Assembly: GCF_901482445.1 (NCBI RefSeq)
Contig: NZ_LR590477.1
Location: 744,001-808,000, forward strand
Length of the DNA: 64,000 bases
Direction: 5' to 3'
From: Neisseria lactamica
GTDB taxonomy: Bacteria; Pseudomonadota; Gammaproteobacteria; Burkholderiales; Neisseriaceae
Both the position numbers and the translations under genes were made by a program. Within the stretch, counting starts at the first letter, position 1, and each line of letters opens with the position of its first letter. Below, one piece after another: positions 53,942-61,851 of the stretch. The notes under the pieces were generated by a model. It made no database searches, was not told where the DNA came from, and saw only the letters and a program-made list of their open reading frames with translations.

Positions 53942-54085
53942 TCAGCCGCCGCACGCGCCGCAGCAGCCGCCTTCGCCGTGTCCGCCTTTTTTGTCGTTAT
54001 CGACAACGGGCAGTTCGACTTCTTCGTTTGGTTTTTCTGCATTTTCGGGCAGGTCGTTGACTTTGATTTTAGCGGTTTCGCTCAT
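53942..54085 (-). CDS. Small protein ending in CCGACGG
   Basis: The 47-residue product begins MSETAKIKVNDLPENAEKPN and ends GEGGCCGACGG, with three cysteines close together. It resembles short CCGSCS-type proteins, whose function is not established; the Cys cluster suggests metal or cluster binding. The start at 54085 follows GAGGTAAGGAA. It is in the same direction as greA and about 140 bases from it. Confidence 0.65.
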   Translation of the reverse strand: MSETAKIKVNDLPENAEKPNEEVELPVVDNDKKGGHGEGGCCGACGG

Positions 54086-54171
54086 TTCCTTACCTCATTT
54101 GGAAAACGGTTTGAAAGATTCAGGAATATAGCATGTTTAATCCGGACCTGAAAAGGAAAGCCGTATGCGAA

Positions 54172-54208
54172 ATGCCGTCTGAAGCCCAATCAGGGCTTCA
54201 GACGGCAT
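54172..54208. terminator. DUS-pair terminator between greA and the CCGACGG gene
   Basis: ATGCCGTCTGAAGCCC and GGGCTTCAGACGGCAT form a long stem with a tiny loop, 12 bases past the greA stop on the minus strand. Confidence 0.9.
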
Positions 54209-54220
54209 TTTACCGCCGGA

Positions 54221-54697
54221 TCAAATATATTGAACTTCGATAATGTCGTATTCGCGTACGCCGCCCGGGGCTTGAACTTCCGCCGTATCGCCTTCTTCCT
54301 TGCCGATTAAGGCGCGGGCAATCGGAGAGCCGACATAGATTTTGCCCTGTTTGATGTCCGCTTCGTCTTCGCCGACAATTTGGTAGGTAACGTGTTCTTC
54401 CGTTTCCAAATCTTCCAACGTAACCGTCGTACCGAACACGATTTTTCCTTCGGCGTGGATTTCGGTGGGATTGATGATATGGGCAACGGAAAGTTTGTGT
54501 TCCAACTCGGAAATGCGGCCCTCGATAAAGCCTTGGCGTTCTTTGGCGGCTTCGTATTCGGCGTTTTCGGACAAATCGCCGTGCGATCTGGCTTCGGCAA
54601 TCGCTTCGATCACTTCGGGGCGCGCCACGCTTTTGAGCTGCTGCAATTCCTGTTTCAGCAATTCCGCACCGCGTACGGTCAGGGGGATTTTTTGCAT
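54221..54697 (-). CDS. greA: Transcription elongation factor GreA
   Basis: GreA enters the secondary channel of backtracked RNA polymerase and triggers cleavage of the 3' end of the RNA. The 158-residue product has the N-terminal coiled coil with the tip acidic pair (SHGDLSENAEYEAAKE, residues 36-51) and the C-terminal FKBP-like domain (YQIVGEDEADIKQGKIYVGSPIARALIGKEEGD). The start at 54697 follows GGAGAAAAAAGACCG. Its 5' leader contains a promoter at 54841-54868 and a terminator-like hairpin at 54794-54820. Confidence 0.95.
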   Translation of the reverse strand: MQKIPLTVRGAELLKQELQQLKSVARPEVIEAIAEARSHGDLSENAEYEAAKERQGFIEGRISELEHKLSVAHIINPTEIHAEGKIVFGTTVTLEDLETEEHVTYQIVGEDEADIKQGKIYVGSPIARALIGKEEGDTAEVQAPGGVREYDIIEVQYI

Positions 54698-54793
54698 CGG
54701 TCTTTTTTCTCCATATTCCGGCACACCGGTTTGCGGCAGCAAACATACCGCGTACCGTCTTGCTTTGTGCGTCCGGATATTAAAATAAAAATA

Positions 54794-54820
54794 CAAGCCG
54801 CCCGGAAAATCGGCGGCTTG
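54794..54820 (-). ncRNA. Terminator hairpin in the greA leader (GraL-like arrangement)
   Basis: On the minus strand CAAGCCGCC and GGCGGCTTG form a perfect nine-pair stem with a 9-base loop, followed by TATTTTTATTTT. It ends about 40 bases from the predicted start of transcription and about 100 bases before the greA start codon. E. coli greA has a similar leader terminator that yields short GraL RNAs. Confidence 0.75.
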
Positions 54821-54840
54821 TCTGTCGTTGAACAGCGGCT

Positions 54841-54868
54841 ATTCTACCAAATTCTATGAAATTGGCAA
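54841..54868 (-). promoter_or_regulatory. Promoter of greA
   Basis: On the minus strand TTGCCA (54863-54868) and TAGAAT (54841-54846) are separated by 16 bases. Confidence 0.78.
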
Positions 54869-55047
54869 TCGTGCCGTGCCGTCCGCAAACGCGCTATGTC
54901 CGCAACAAAAGCCGAAAATATGCCGGCAAAAAAATTTTAGAAACAAAAAATTTAAAAATAATCAATTTTCGACATAAAAAACCACATTCACGGACTTTAA
55001 AACCGAAAATGCCAAACCTGAGATTTTTCAGACGGCATTTGCACCAG
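54869..55047. other. AT-rich spacer between greA and aroA promoters
   Basis: No gene seen. Contains one DUS core (TTCAGACGGCAT) near 55028, which lies in or next to the aroA -35 region. Confidence 0.55.
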
Positions 55048-55053
55048 TATAAT
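55048..55053 (+). promoter_or_regulatory. -10 box of aroA
   Basis: Perfect TATAAT 35 bases upstream of the aroA start. The -35 position falls at the DUS (TTTTCA at 55025-55030), so the -35 match is weak. Confidence 0.65.
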
Positions 55054-55088
55054 GCAGGCTGTTTTTATCTTTATATTGACGTTTTGCC

Positions 55089-56387
55089 ATGACCGAATCC
55101 GTCCGCCTCCCCGCCGCCCGTCTCAAACCTTCCACCGTCGCCCTGCCCGGCTCCAAAAGCATCAGCAACCGCACCCTGCTGCTCGCCGCCCTGTCCGACA
55201 ATGCTTGCGAAATCCATTCCCTGCTCAAATCCGACGATACCGGCCGTATGCTCGAAGCACTCGATAAACTCGGCGTTGGAATCGAACATCTTGCCGAAGG
55301 CCGTCTGAAAGTACACGGCACGGGCGGACGCTTCCCCAACCGCACTGCCGATTTGTTTTTGGGCAACGCGGGCACGGCGTTCCGCCCGTTAACCGCCGCG
55401 CTGGCGGTTTTGGGCGGCGATTATCATCTGCACGGCGTGCCTCGTATGCACGAACGTCCCATCGGCGATTTGGTCGATGCGCTGCGGATTGCCGGCGCCG
55501 ATGTTGAGTATCTCGGCAACGAACACTATCCGCCGCTTCATATCAGCGAACGCCAAGACAACGGCGAACGCTTGATTCCGATTAAAGGCAATGTATCCAG
55601 CCAGTTTCTGACCGCCCTTTTGATGGCGTTGCCGCTGACCGGGCAGGCGTTTGAAATCCGTATGGTCGGCGAATTGATTTCCAAGCCCTATATCGACATT
55701 ACTTTAAAACTGATGGCGCAATTCGGCGTACAGGTTGCCAATGAAAACTACCGCGTCTTCAAAATTCCCGCCGATGCGCACTACCACGCGCCCGAACACT
55801 TGCACGTCGAAGGCGATGCCTCCGGCGCGTCCTACTTCCTCGCAGCCGGTTTGATTGCCGCCACGCCCGTCCGTGTTACCGGCATCGGCGCAAACAGCAT
55901 ACAGGGCGATGTCGCCTTTGCCCGCGAACTGGAAAAAATCGGTGCGGACGTGGTGTGGGGCGAAAACTTCGTCGAAGTCTCGCGCCCGAAAGAACGTGCC
56001 GTCCAAGCCTTTGATTTGGATGCGAACCATATCCCCGATGCCGCCATGACCCTCGCCATCGTCGCGCTTGCCACAGGGCAAACCTGCACGCTGCGCAATA
56101 TCGGTTCGTGGCGCGTCAAGGAAACCGACCGCATCGCCGCAATGGCAAACGAATTGCGCAAACTCGGTGCAAAAGTTGTCGAAGAAGCCGAAGCAATCCG
56201 CATCACCCCGCCTGAAACGCTGACACCCGATGCCGTCATCGACACTTACGACGACCACCGTATGGCGATGTGTTTCTCGCTGGTTTCCCTGTTGGGCGTA
56301 CCCGTCGTCATCAACGACCCGAAATGCACCCATAAAACCTTCCCGACTTATTTTGAAATATTCTCTTCGCTGACCGAAACAGCGTAA
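55089..56387 (+). CDS. aroA: 3-phosphoshikimate 1-carboxyvinyltransferase (EPSP synthase)
   Basis: AroA joins shikimate-3-phosphate and phosphoenolpyruvate to make EPSP in aromatic amino acid synthesis. The 432-residue product has PGSKSISNRTLLLAALS (residues 20-36), LFLGNAGTAFRPLTAAL, HERPIGDLVDAL and the C-terminal IETYDDHRMAM-type motif (DTYDDHRMAMCFSL). These are the substrate-contacting segments of class I enzymes. Its start follows GACGTTTTGCC without a strong ribosome site. A DUS-pair terminator follows. Confidence 0.96.
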   Translation: MTESVRLPAARLKPSTVALPGSKSISNRTLLLAALSDNACEIHSLLKSDDTGRMLEALDKLGVGIEHLAEGRLKVHGTGGRFPNRTADLFLGNAGTAFRPLTAALAVLGGDYHLHGVPRMHERPIGDLVDALRIAGADVEYLGNEHYPPLHISERQDNGERLIPIKGNVSSQFLTALLMALPLTGQAFEIRMVGELISKPYIDITLKLMAQFGVQVANENYRVFKIPADAHYHAPEHLHVEGDASGASYFLAAGLIAATPVRVTGIGANSIQGDVAFARELEKIGADVVWGENFVEVSRPKERAVQAFDLDANHIPDAAMTLAIVALATGQTCTLRNIGSWRVKETDRIAAMANELRKLGAKVVEEAEAIRITPPETLTPDAVIDTYDDHRMAMCFSLVSLLGVPVVINDPKCTHKTFPTYFEIFSSLTETA

Positions 56388-56401
56388 ATAAGGCGGAAAA
56401 A

Positions 56402-56440
56402 ATGCCGTCTGAAACCCGAAAACAGGGCTTCAGACGGCAT
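56402..56440. terminator. DUS-pair terminator between aroA and the NlpC/P60 gene
   Basis: ATGCCGTCTGAAACCC and GGGCTTCAGACGGCAT form a long hairpin between convergent genes, followed by TTT. Confidence 0.9.
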
Positions 56441-56469
56441 TTTGCCGCGATTCCGGCACGGCGGGCGGC

Positions 56470-57003
56470 TCATTCTGTGAAGAAGGTGTATGCGCCGAGG
56501 TAGTTTTTGGCGTAAAACGGCGTGGAGAGTTTCTCGGTTCGGACGGTTTTGCCGCTGCTTGGCGCGTGGATGAATTGCCCGTTGCCGATGTAGAGTCCGA
56601 CATGCGAGTAGCGGTGCGCGCCGCCCGTATTAAAAAACACCAAATCGCCCGCCTTGAGGCTGCTGTCGGGGATTTTGCGGCCTGCCGCCGCCATATCGCG
56701 GGCGGTGCGGGGCAGATTGACGTTGAGGGCGTTTTTGTAAACGAATTGAATCATCCCGCTGCAATCGAAGCCGGTTGCGGTGCTGCTTCCGCCCCATTTG
56801 TAGGGCGTGCCGATCAGTCCGAGGCTGTGGAGCATGAGTTCCTGCGATCCTTGCGCGCGGTCGATGTGGCTGATGCGGACGGGTTGGATTTGCCGGACTG
56901 TCTGTTTGGGTTTCGGTTGGCGGTATTTGCCGGAGGTCGTACCGCATGAGGCGAGGAGCAGTGCACTGAGACAGAGGAAAAGGGTTTTGTCGAGGGGAAA
57001 CAT
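56470..57003 (-). CDS. NlpC/P60-family lipoprotein (peptidoglycan endopeptidase)
   Basis: This 177-residue lipoprotein (lipobox LASC at residues 17-20) carries an NlpC/P60 domain. The catalytic Cys is in TGFDCSGMIQF, the His in YSHVGLYIG, and the third polar residue in FIHAPSSG. NlpC/P60 enzymes cleave D-glutamyl-diaminopimelate bonds in peptide stems. Family members such as E. coli Spr (MepS) help open the wall for growth. The start follows AAAGGAAAAACC. It is convergent with aroA and followed upstream by the phospholipase gene on the same strand. Confidence 0.93.
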   Translation of the reverse strand: MFPLDKTLFLCLSALLLASCGTTSGKYRQPKPKQTVRQIQPVRISHIDRAQGSQELMLHSLGLIGTPYKWGGSSTATGFDCSGMIQFVYKNALNVNLPRTARDMAAAGRKIPDSSLKAGDLVFFNTGGAHRYSHVGLYIGNGQFIHAPSSGKTVRTEKLSTPFYAKNYLGAYTFFTE

Positions 57004-57027
57004 GGTTTTTCCTTTGCGGGTTCGGAT

Positions 57028-57056
57028 ATGCCGTCTGAAGGCGTTTCAGACGGCAT
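57028..57056 (-). terminator. DUS-pair hairpin between the NlpC/P60 and phospholipase D genes
   Basis: ATGCCGTCTGAA and TTCAGACGGCAT form a hairpin just beyond the phospholipase D stop on the minus strand. Confidence 0.88.
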
Positions 57057-57058
57057 TC

Positions 57059-58582
57059 CTATAATAAACCTTCGATGGGCAGCAGGGATAGGATTTTTGC
57101 GGCAATGCGTTTCCAGAGTTTGGCTTCCGGCTCGTTCGGGTAGGTTTTCCGGGTGGCGGGGTCGTACCATTGCAGGCGCTTGTGTTTGTCGAGGGTAACG
57201 CGGTAGGCATAGGCGGGCGTGGTATCGGCGAGGGTGCGCTCCATCTGTTCTGCGATTTTGGGGCTTTCGATAACCACGCCCATCTCAGTATTGAGGCGTG
57301 CGGAACGGGGGTCGAGGTTGAATGAGCCGATGAAGATGCGCCTGCCGTCCACGATGAAGGTTTTGGCGTGCAACCCGGTCACGGGGCTGCCGGTCAGCCC
57401 TTTGTCTTTGGCAGGGAGGACGGCGTGGCCGGGCCGGAGTTCGTAAAGTTTGATGCCGGATTGAAGCAGGGGTTTGCGGTATTTGGCGTAACCGGAATGG
57501 ACGGCGGCAACATCGGTGGCCTGCAGCGAGTTGGTCAGGACGGTTACGTCTATGCCGTTTTGCACCAGCTTCGCCAACGCCTGCGTGCCGGCCTTCGTGG
57601 GGACGAAATAGGGTGAAACCAGATAAACGCTTTTTTCGGGTTGTTTGAGCGCGTCTTGCAGCCGGTCGGCAATCGGCGGTTTGCGGCGGTCGCGGTCCAG
57701 CCCTTTGGCGGGGTCGTCGCTGATGAGGCGGGTTTGGACGCTCTGCCAGTCGATGCGCCCCGCCTGTATTTTTCGGTAGAGGGAGGACTGTTCGACGGTT
57801 TCGCGATAGCGGAGGAGCGCCTGTCTGGATGTTTCGTCGTCGTAGCCGAGCGTCCGGAGTCCCCGGCGCGGGTCGCCGTGCCGGATGATGCGTGTGGCGT
57901 TATGGGCGGAACGGCTTGCCCAGTAGTGGTCGAAATCCCGGGAAACTTCGCCGACTACCGCGCCGGTGGCGAGGATGTCGAGATCGGCGAAAACGGTGTC
58001 CCCTCCGGCTTTGAAATATTCGTCGCCGATGTTGCGCCCCCCGAGTATGGTGGCGCGGTTGTCGGCGGTAAAGGATTTGTTGTGCATACGGCGGTTGAGG
58101 CGGGGGAAGTCGGTCAGATAGCCCAATGCGCGCCACTTGCGGAAAACGAAGGGATTGAACAGGCGCACTTCGATATTGGGATGGCTGTCGAGGGCGAGCA
58201 GGAGGTCGTCCAAACCGCGCGTGTTGTTGTCGTCCAGCAGCAGGCGCACGCGCACGCCGCGTTCTGCGGCAAGGTACATCAGGTTGAACAGCAGCCTGCC
58301 GGAAATATCGTTGCGCCAAATGTAGTATTGCAAATCGAGGCTGTGTTCGGCGGATTCGATGAGGGCGGCGCGGGCGGCAAAGGCTTCGTGGGGATCGTCG
58401 AGCAGGTAGATGTCGGACAGGCGGCTGTCGGACGGGAAATGGCGGATGTGCAAAACTTTGTCCAAGAGGACGGGCGCGGCAGTGTCGAAATGGCGGCTTT
58501 CCGTGCGTTCTTCCGGCGGCGGCAGCCAAGCGGCGCAAGAGCAGAGGAAAAGGCATAAAAGGAGGAGGCTGCGTGTTTTCAT
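57059..58582 (-). CDS. Phospholipase D-family lipoprotein (cardiolipin synthase ClsC-like)
   Basis: The 507-residue protein has a lipoprotein signal (LLLLCLFLCSCAAW, lipobox LCSC or near it) and two HKD motifs: HNKSFTADNRATILGGRN (near residue 167) and HAKTFIVDGRRIFIGSFN (near 405), which form one active site. It resembles E. coli ClsC (YmdC) that uses phosphatidylethanolamine as donor to make cardiolipin. A gonococcal homologue is reported as a secreted phospholipase D that affects host cells; I treat both roles as possible. The start follows the sequence GAAAACACG. It is on the same strand as the NlpC gene. Confidence 0.88.
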   Translation of the reverse strand: MKTRSLLLLCLFLCSCAAWLPPPEERTESRHFDTAAPVLLDKVLHIRHFPSDSRLSDIYLLDDPHEAFAARAALIESAEHSLDLQYYIWRNDISGRLLFNLMYLAAERGVRVRLLLDDNNTRGLDDLLLALDSHPNIEVRLFNPFVFRKWRALGYLTDFPRLNRRMHNKSFTADNRATILGGRNIGDEYFKAGGDTVFADLDILATGAVVGEVSRDFDHYWASRSAHNATRIIRHGDPRRGLRTLGYDDETSRQALLRYRETVEQSSLYRKIQAGRIDWQSVQTRLISDDPAKGLDRDRRKPPIADRLQDALKQPEKSVYLVSPYFVPTKAGTQALAKLVQNGIDVTVLTNSLQATDVAAVHSGYAKYRKPLLQSGIKLYELRPGHAVLPAKDKGLTGSPVTGLHAKTFIVDGRRIFIGSFNLDPRSARLNTEMGVVIESPKIAEQMERTLADTTPAYAYRVTLDKHKRLQWYDPATRKTYPNEPEAKLWKRIAAKILSLLPIEGLL

Positions 58583-58683
58583 AAAAACGGGGCTTCAGAC
58601 GGCATTGCCGGTGTTTTTGGGTTGCGCGTATCGGAGCGGCACCATCCGAACGCCGGAAAGGGAAAAATGGTTTTCGGGGCAGA

Positions 58684-60090
58684 TTAAGAGGGGGCGTTCC
58701 GAATCAGGTTTGCGCCGTCCGAAACGTGCAGCCGCTTGAAAACCAGCGATGAGGCAAGGGTGATGCCGCCGATGCAGAGCAAGGTCATCCGGAAGGCGGG
58801 GTGCGGGTTTCCGCCGGCAGGCATCAGGAATATCCAGTTTTTCAGTATCAGCGCGCCGGAAACCACCCCCATACTGATGGCAAGCTGCTGGTTAACCGCC
58901 ATCAGGCTGTTGCCGCTGCCCGTTTGCTGCGGGCGCAAATCGGCAAGCGTCAGCGTATTCATCGCGGAAAACTGAAAAGAGTTGCACGCGCCGATTGCCA
59001 GCGAGAGCAAAACCCATATCCATAACGGAGCATCCTTTCCGGGCAGGGCCGGCAGGATAATCAAAGCGGCGAGCAGTTTGGTATTCCAAAGCAGCAGCGC
59101 ACGGTAGCCGAAACGCCTCATCAGCGGCGCAATCAGCGGCTTGACCAGCAGGGAAGACAGGGCGACGGGGGCAAGCAGCAGGCCGGACAGGCTTGCGCTG
59201 AAACCGAAAGCGGTTTGAAACATCAGCGACATCAGGAAGGGAATCGAGCTGATGCCGATACGGCCGGACAGGTTGCCCGCCAATCCCAAACGGAATGTGC
59301 GTATCAGGAACAAATCGGCGGAATAAATCGGGCGCTCCGCCGTTTTCATATGTTTGAAATAAGCCCGGGCGGACAGCAAACCCGCACACAGCGCAGACAA
59401 GGTCAAAAACAGGGGCAGCCCGTGGGACAAGCCCTCCATTGCCGACAGCAGCAGGCAGGCGGCAGCCGAAAAAATCAGATAACCCTTAAAATCCAAAGAA
59501 GTATCGCCGCCCTTAATATCGGGCATAATATTCCTTCCCAATACGAGGCCCAGCAGCCCGATGGGCAGGTTGAGCAGGAAAATCCAGTGCCACGAAGCAT
59601 ATTCGGCAAGATAGCCGCCCGCCACAGGCCCTAAAACCGGCCCGATCAATGCAGGCATAACCGCATAATTAATGGCATTGAGCAGCTTCGATTTTTCATA
59701 CGCGCGCAAAATGGTCAGGCGCGGAATCGGAACCAGCATCGAACCGCCTACGCCCTGGACGATGCGCGAGACTGCCAACTCGGGCAGCGATTCGGATGCG
59801 GCGCACAATGCCGATCCGAGCATAAAAACGGCAATCGAACCGAAAAAGACTTTTTTCGTTCCGAACCTGTCCGCAAAATAACCGCTTAAAGGCATCAGCA
59901 GGGCAACGGTCAAAGTATAGGAAACAACCGCCAACTGCATATTTAAAGGCGGCTCGTCCAAATCGGCGGCAATTTCGGGCAGGGCGGTATTTAAAATAGT
60001 CGCGTCCAGCATCTGCATAAAAATGGCAACCGCCAGCAGAAGCGGCAGGCCGGAAGACGGGGCGCGGGCGGATAAGGCGTTTTTTTCCAT
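58684..60090 (-). CDS. MFS drug:proton antiporter, DHA2 type
   Basis: The 468-residue protein has about 14 membrane helices. Family motifs are TLTVALLMPLSGYFADRFGTKKVF (motif A) and RIVQGVGGSMLVPIPRLTILRAYEKSK (motif B), and GPVLGPVAGGYLAEYASWHWIFLLNLPIG (motif C). DHA2 proteins such as EmrB export drugs or toxic organics in exchange for protons; no membrane fusion partner is adjacent. The start at 60090 is chosen because the protein begins MEKNALSARAPSS; upstream ATG codons have no ribosome site. The substrate is unknown. Confidence 0.85.
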   Translation of the reverse strand: MEKNALSARAPSSGLPLLLAVAIFMQMLDATILNTALPEIAADLDEPPLNMQLAVVSYTLTVALLMPLSGYFADRFGTKKVFFGSIAVFMLGSALCAASESLPELAVSRIVQGVGGSMLVPIPRLTILRAYEKSKLLNAINYAVMPALIGPVLGPVAGGYLAEYASWHWIFLLNLPIGLLGLVLGRNIMPDIKGGDTSLDFKGYLIFSAAACLLLSAMEGLSHGLPLFLTLSALCAGLLSARAYFKHMKTAERPIYSADLFLIRTFRLGLAGNLSGRIGISSIPFLMSLMFQTAFGFSASLSGLLLAPVALSSLLVKPLIAPLMRRFGYRALLLWNTKLLAALIILPALPGKDAPLWIWVLLSLAIGACNSFQFSAMNTLTLADLRPQQTGSGNSLMAVNQQLAISMGVVSGALILKNWIFLMPAGGNPHPAFRMTLLCIGGITLASSLVFKRLHVSDGANLIRNAPS

Positions 60091-60197
60091 AAGGCGATTG
60101 TACCCCATTCTCACACCGCGACCGCTTCCAAATGCCGTCCGAACGGCGGAAAAGCGCAATCATTACACGTTTACAAATAAATGAAATGCCGTTTTAT

Positions 60198-60216
60198 CAT
60201 AATGATTACTATTATC
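60198..60216 (+). promoter_or_regulatory. Fur-box-like site upstream of lutACB
   Basis: CATAATGATTACTATTATC matches the 19-base Fur consensus (GATAATGATWATCATTATC) at 16 positions. It lies about 160 bases before the lutA start and about 80 bases upstream of a candidate promoter at 60297-60325, so an activating or distant role is possible. I recall that the orthologous meningococcal operon has been reported as Fur- and iron-responsive. Confidence 0.7.
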
Positions 60217-60296
60217 AAAAAACAGGGAAAGCAAGGTGCGGCAAGCATCGGCGTGGGAAGCTGAAAGAAAAATCAGATTATTTTTTAAAATTATAC

Positions 60297-60325
60297 TTGA
60301 CCCGCAACAGTCAATTACTTAAAGT
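60297..60325 (+). promoter_or_regulatory. Candidate promoter of lutACB
   Basis: TTGACC at 60297-60302 and TAAAGT at 60320-60325 are 17 bases apart, 48 bases before the lutA start. The -10 matches four of six positions only. Confidence 0.5.
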
Positions 60326-60373
60326 ACCCGCTTAACTTCCGACAGAAAAACGGGCATCCCCGTCCACAAAAAA

Positions 60374-61153
60374 ATGAGCGCAATCACCCCACCCAAAATC
60401 ATTACATTCGACAGCAAACCGACAGATGTCTATTTTTTCGGCACTTGCGTCCTCGATCTCTTTATGCCCGAAGCCGGTATGGATGCCATTACCTTAATCG
60501 AGCAACAGGGCATACGGGTTCATTTCCCGATGGCGCAAAGCTGCTGCGGCCAGCCCGCCTATTCATCCGGCCATCCGACTGAAGCCTTCGATGTCGCCAA
60601 AGCGCAACTCGACCTTTTCCCCGAGGAGTGGCCGATTGTCGTACCGTCCGGTTCGTGCGGCGGTATGATGAAGCACCATTGGCCCACCCTGTTTAAAAAC
60701 ACGGAATACGAATCCAAAGCGGTTGATTGCGCCGGCCGCATCATCGAGTTTACCCATTTCCTGCTTGCCATCGGCTACAAGCCCGAAGACAAGGGCAAAC
60801 CCGTCAAAGTCGCCGTCCATACCTCCTGCGCCGCCCGCCGAGAAATGAATGTCCATCTCTCGGGCTGGCAGCTGATCGACGGTATGGAAAACGTCGAGCG
60901 CGTCGTTCACGACCACGAAAGCGAGTGTTGCGGCTTCGGCGGCACATTCTCCGTCAAACAGGCCGACATTTCCGGCGCGATGGTAACCGACAAAGTCGCC
61001 GCGCTGAAAGAAACCGGCGCGACCGAAATCATCAGCGCGGACTGCGGCTGTATGATGAACATCGGAGGCAAAATCGCCAAGGACGAACCGGATATGCCGC
61101 GTCCGAAGCATATCGCATCCTTCCTGTTGGAACGCACCGGAGGCAAAGTATGA
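60374..61153 (+). CDS. lutA: Lactate utilization protein LutA (CCG-domain Fe-S protein)
   Basis: LutA is part of the LutABC complex that oxidises L-lactate to pyruvate. The 259-residue protein contains two CCG-type domains: FFGTCVLDLF and AQSCCGQPAYSSG in the first half, and HTSCAARREMN and SECCGFGGTFSV in the second, which bind an unusual 4Fe-4S cluster. It begins 157 bases downstream of the Fur-like site and overlaps lutC by ATGA. In the meningococcus this operon has been linked with iron regulation and protection from oxidative stress. Confidence 0.92.
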   Translation: MSAITPPKIITFDSKPTDVYFFGTCVLDLFMPEAGMDAITLIEQQGIRVHFPMAQSCCGQPAYSSGHPTEAFDVAKAQLDLFPEEWPIVVPSGSCGGMMKHHWPTLFKNTEYESKAVDCAGRIIEFTHFLLAIGYKPEDKGKPVKVAVHTSCAARREMNVHLSGWQLIDGMENVERVVHDHESECCGFGGTFSVKQADISGAMVTDKVAALKETGATEIISADCGCMMNIGGKIAKDEPDMPRPKHIASFLLERTGGKV

Positions 61154-61851
61154 GCGCGCGCGAAAATATTTTGGCAAAACTGAAAAAAGCCGGCGCGTTG
61201 CCGATGGAAGAGCCTGCGGTTTTTGATTATTACCGCGAAAAGGGTGTTTCTTGGGACAGCGAGATTGAGCGTCTGAAACATTGGGCTGCCGCAATGCGCG
61301 CCGTCAAAACCGAAATCTATTGGGTGACGAAAAGCAATTGGATGCAGGTTTTCCGCGAAGCGGCAGAAGGCAAGGGTTTGAAAAACATCCTGCTGCCCTT
61401 GGCGACCGAACACGGACAAATTGCCCGTGCCGCATTGGCGGGCAGCAATATCGAACCGATTGCCTTCGAGCGCGAAATCGATACTTGGAAAACCGAGTTT
61501 TTCACGAACATCGATGCAGGCTTCAGCGGCGCGCAATGCGGCATCGCCCGCACCGGTACGCTGATGCTGTTTTCCAGCCCCGAAGAACCGCGTACTTTGA
61601 GCCTCGTTCCGCCCGTGCATTTCTGCCTGTTTGATACGGCGAAAATGTATAACGAATTTCACAACGCTGTCGAAGGTGAAAAACTGGTGGAAAACGGTAT
61701 GCCGACCAATGTTTTCCTGATTTCCGGCCCGTCCAAAACCGCAGACATCCAGCTGACGCTTGCTTACGGCGCGCACGGTCCGCGCGATTTGGTCATCCTC
61801 GCCATCCTGCCCGACCACATTTCCCCTGCCGATTTGGAGGAAAACGTATGA
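61150..61851 (+). CDS. lutC: Lactate utilization protein LutC (DUF162)
   Basis: LutC is a small subunit of the Lut complex and belongs to the DUF162 family. The 233-residue product has the family pattern AQCGIARTGTLMLFSSPEEPRTLSLVPPVHFCL and GPSKTADIQLTLAYGAHGP, likely binding a nucleotide or substrate. The start ATG at 61150 overlaps the lutA stop (ATGA), and the stop overlaps the lutB start, so the three genes are translationally coupled. A longer frame reading into lutA was rejected. Confidence 0.93.
   Translation: MSARENILAKLKKAGALPMEEPAVFDYYREKGVSWDSEIERLKHWAAAMRAVKTEIYWVTKSNWMQVFREAAEGKGLKNILLPLATEHGQIARAALAGSNIEPIAFEREIDTWKTEFFTNIDAGFSGAQCGIARTGTLMLFSSPEEPRTLSLVPPVHFCLFDTAKMYNEFHNAVEGEKLVENGMPTNVFLISGPSKTADIQLTLAYGAHGPRDLVILAILPDHISPADLEENV

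Noticed and set aside
60727..61851. 374-residue plus-strand frame
   Set aside because: The first 141 codons lie in a wrong frame of lutA; the true lutC start is the ATGA overlap at 61150.
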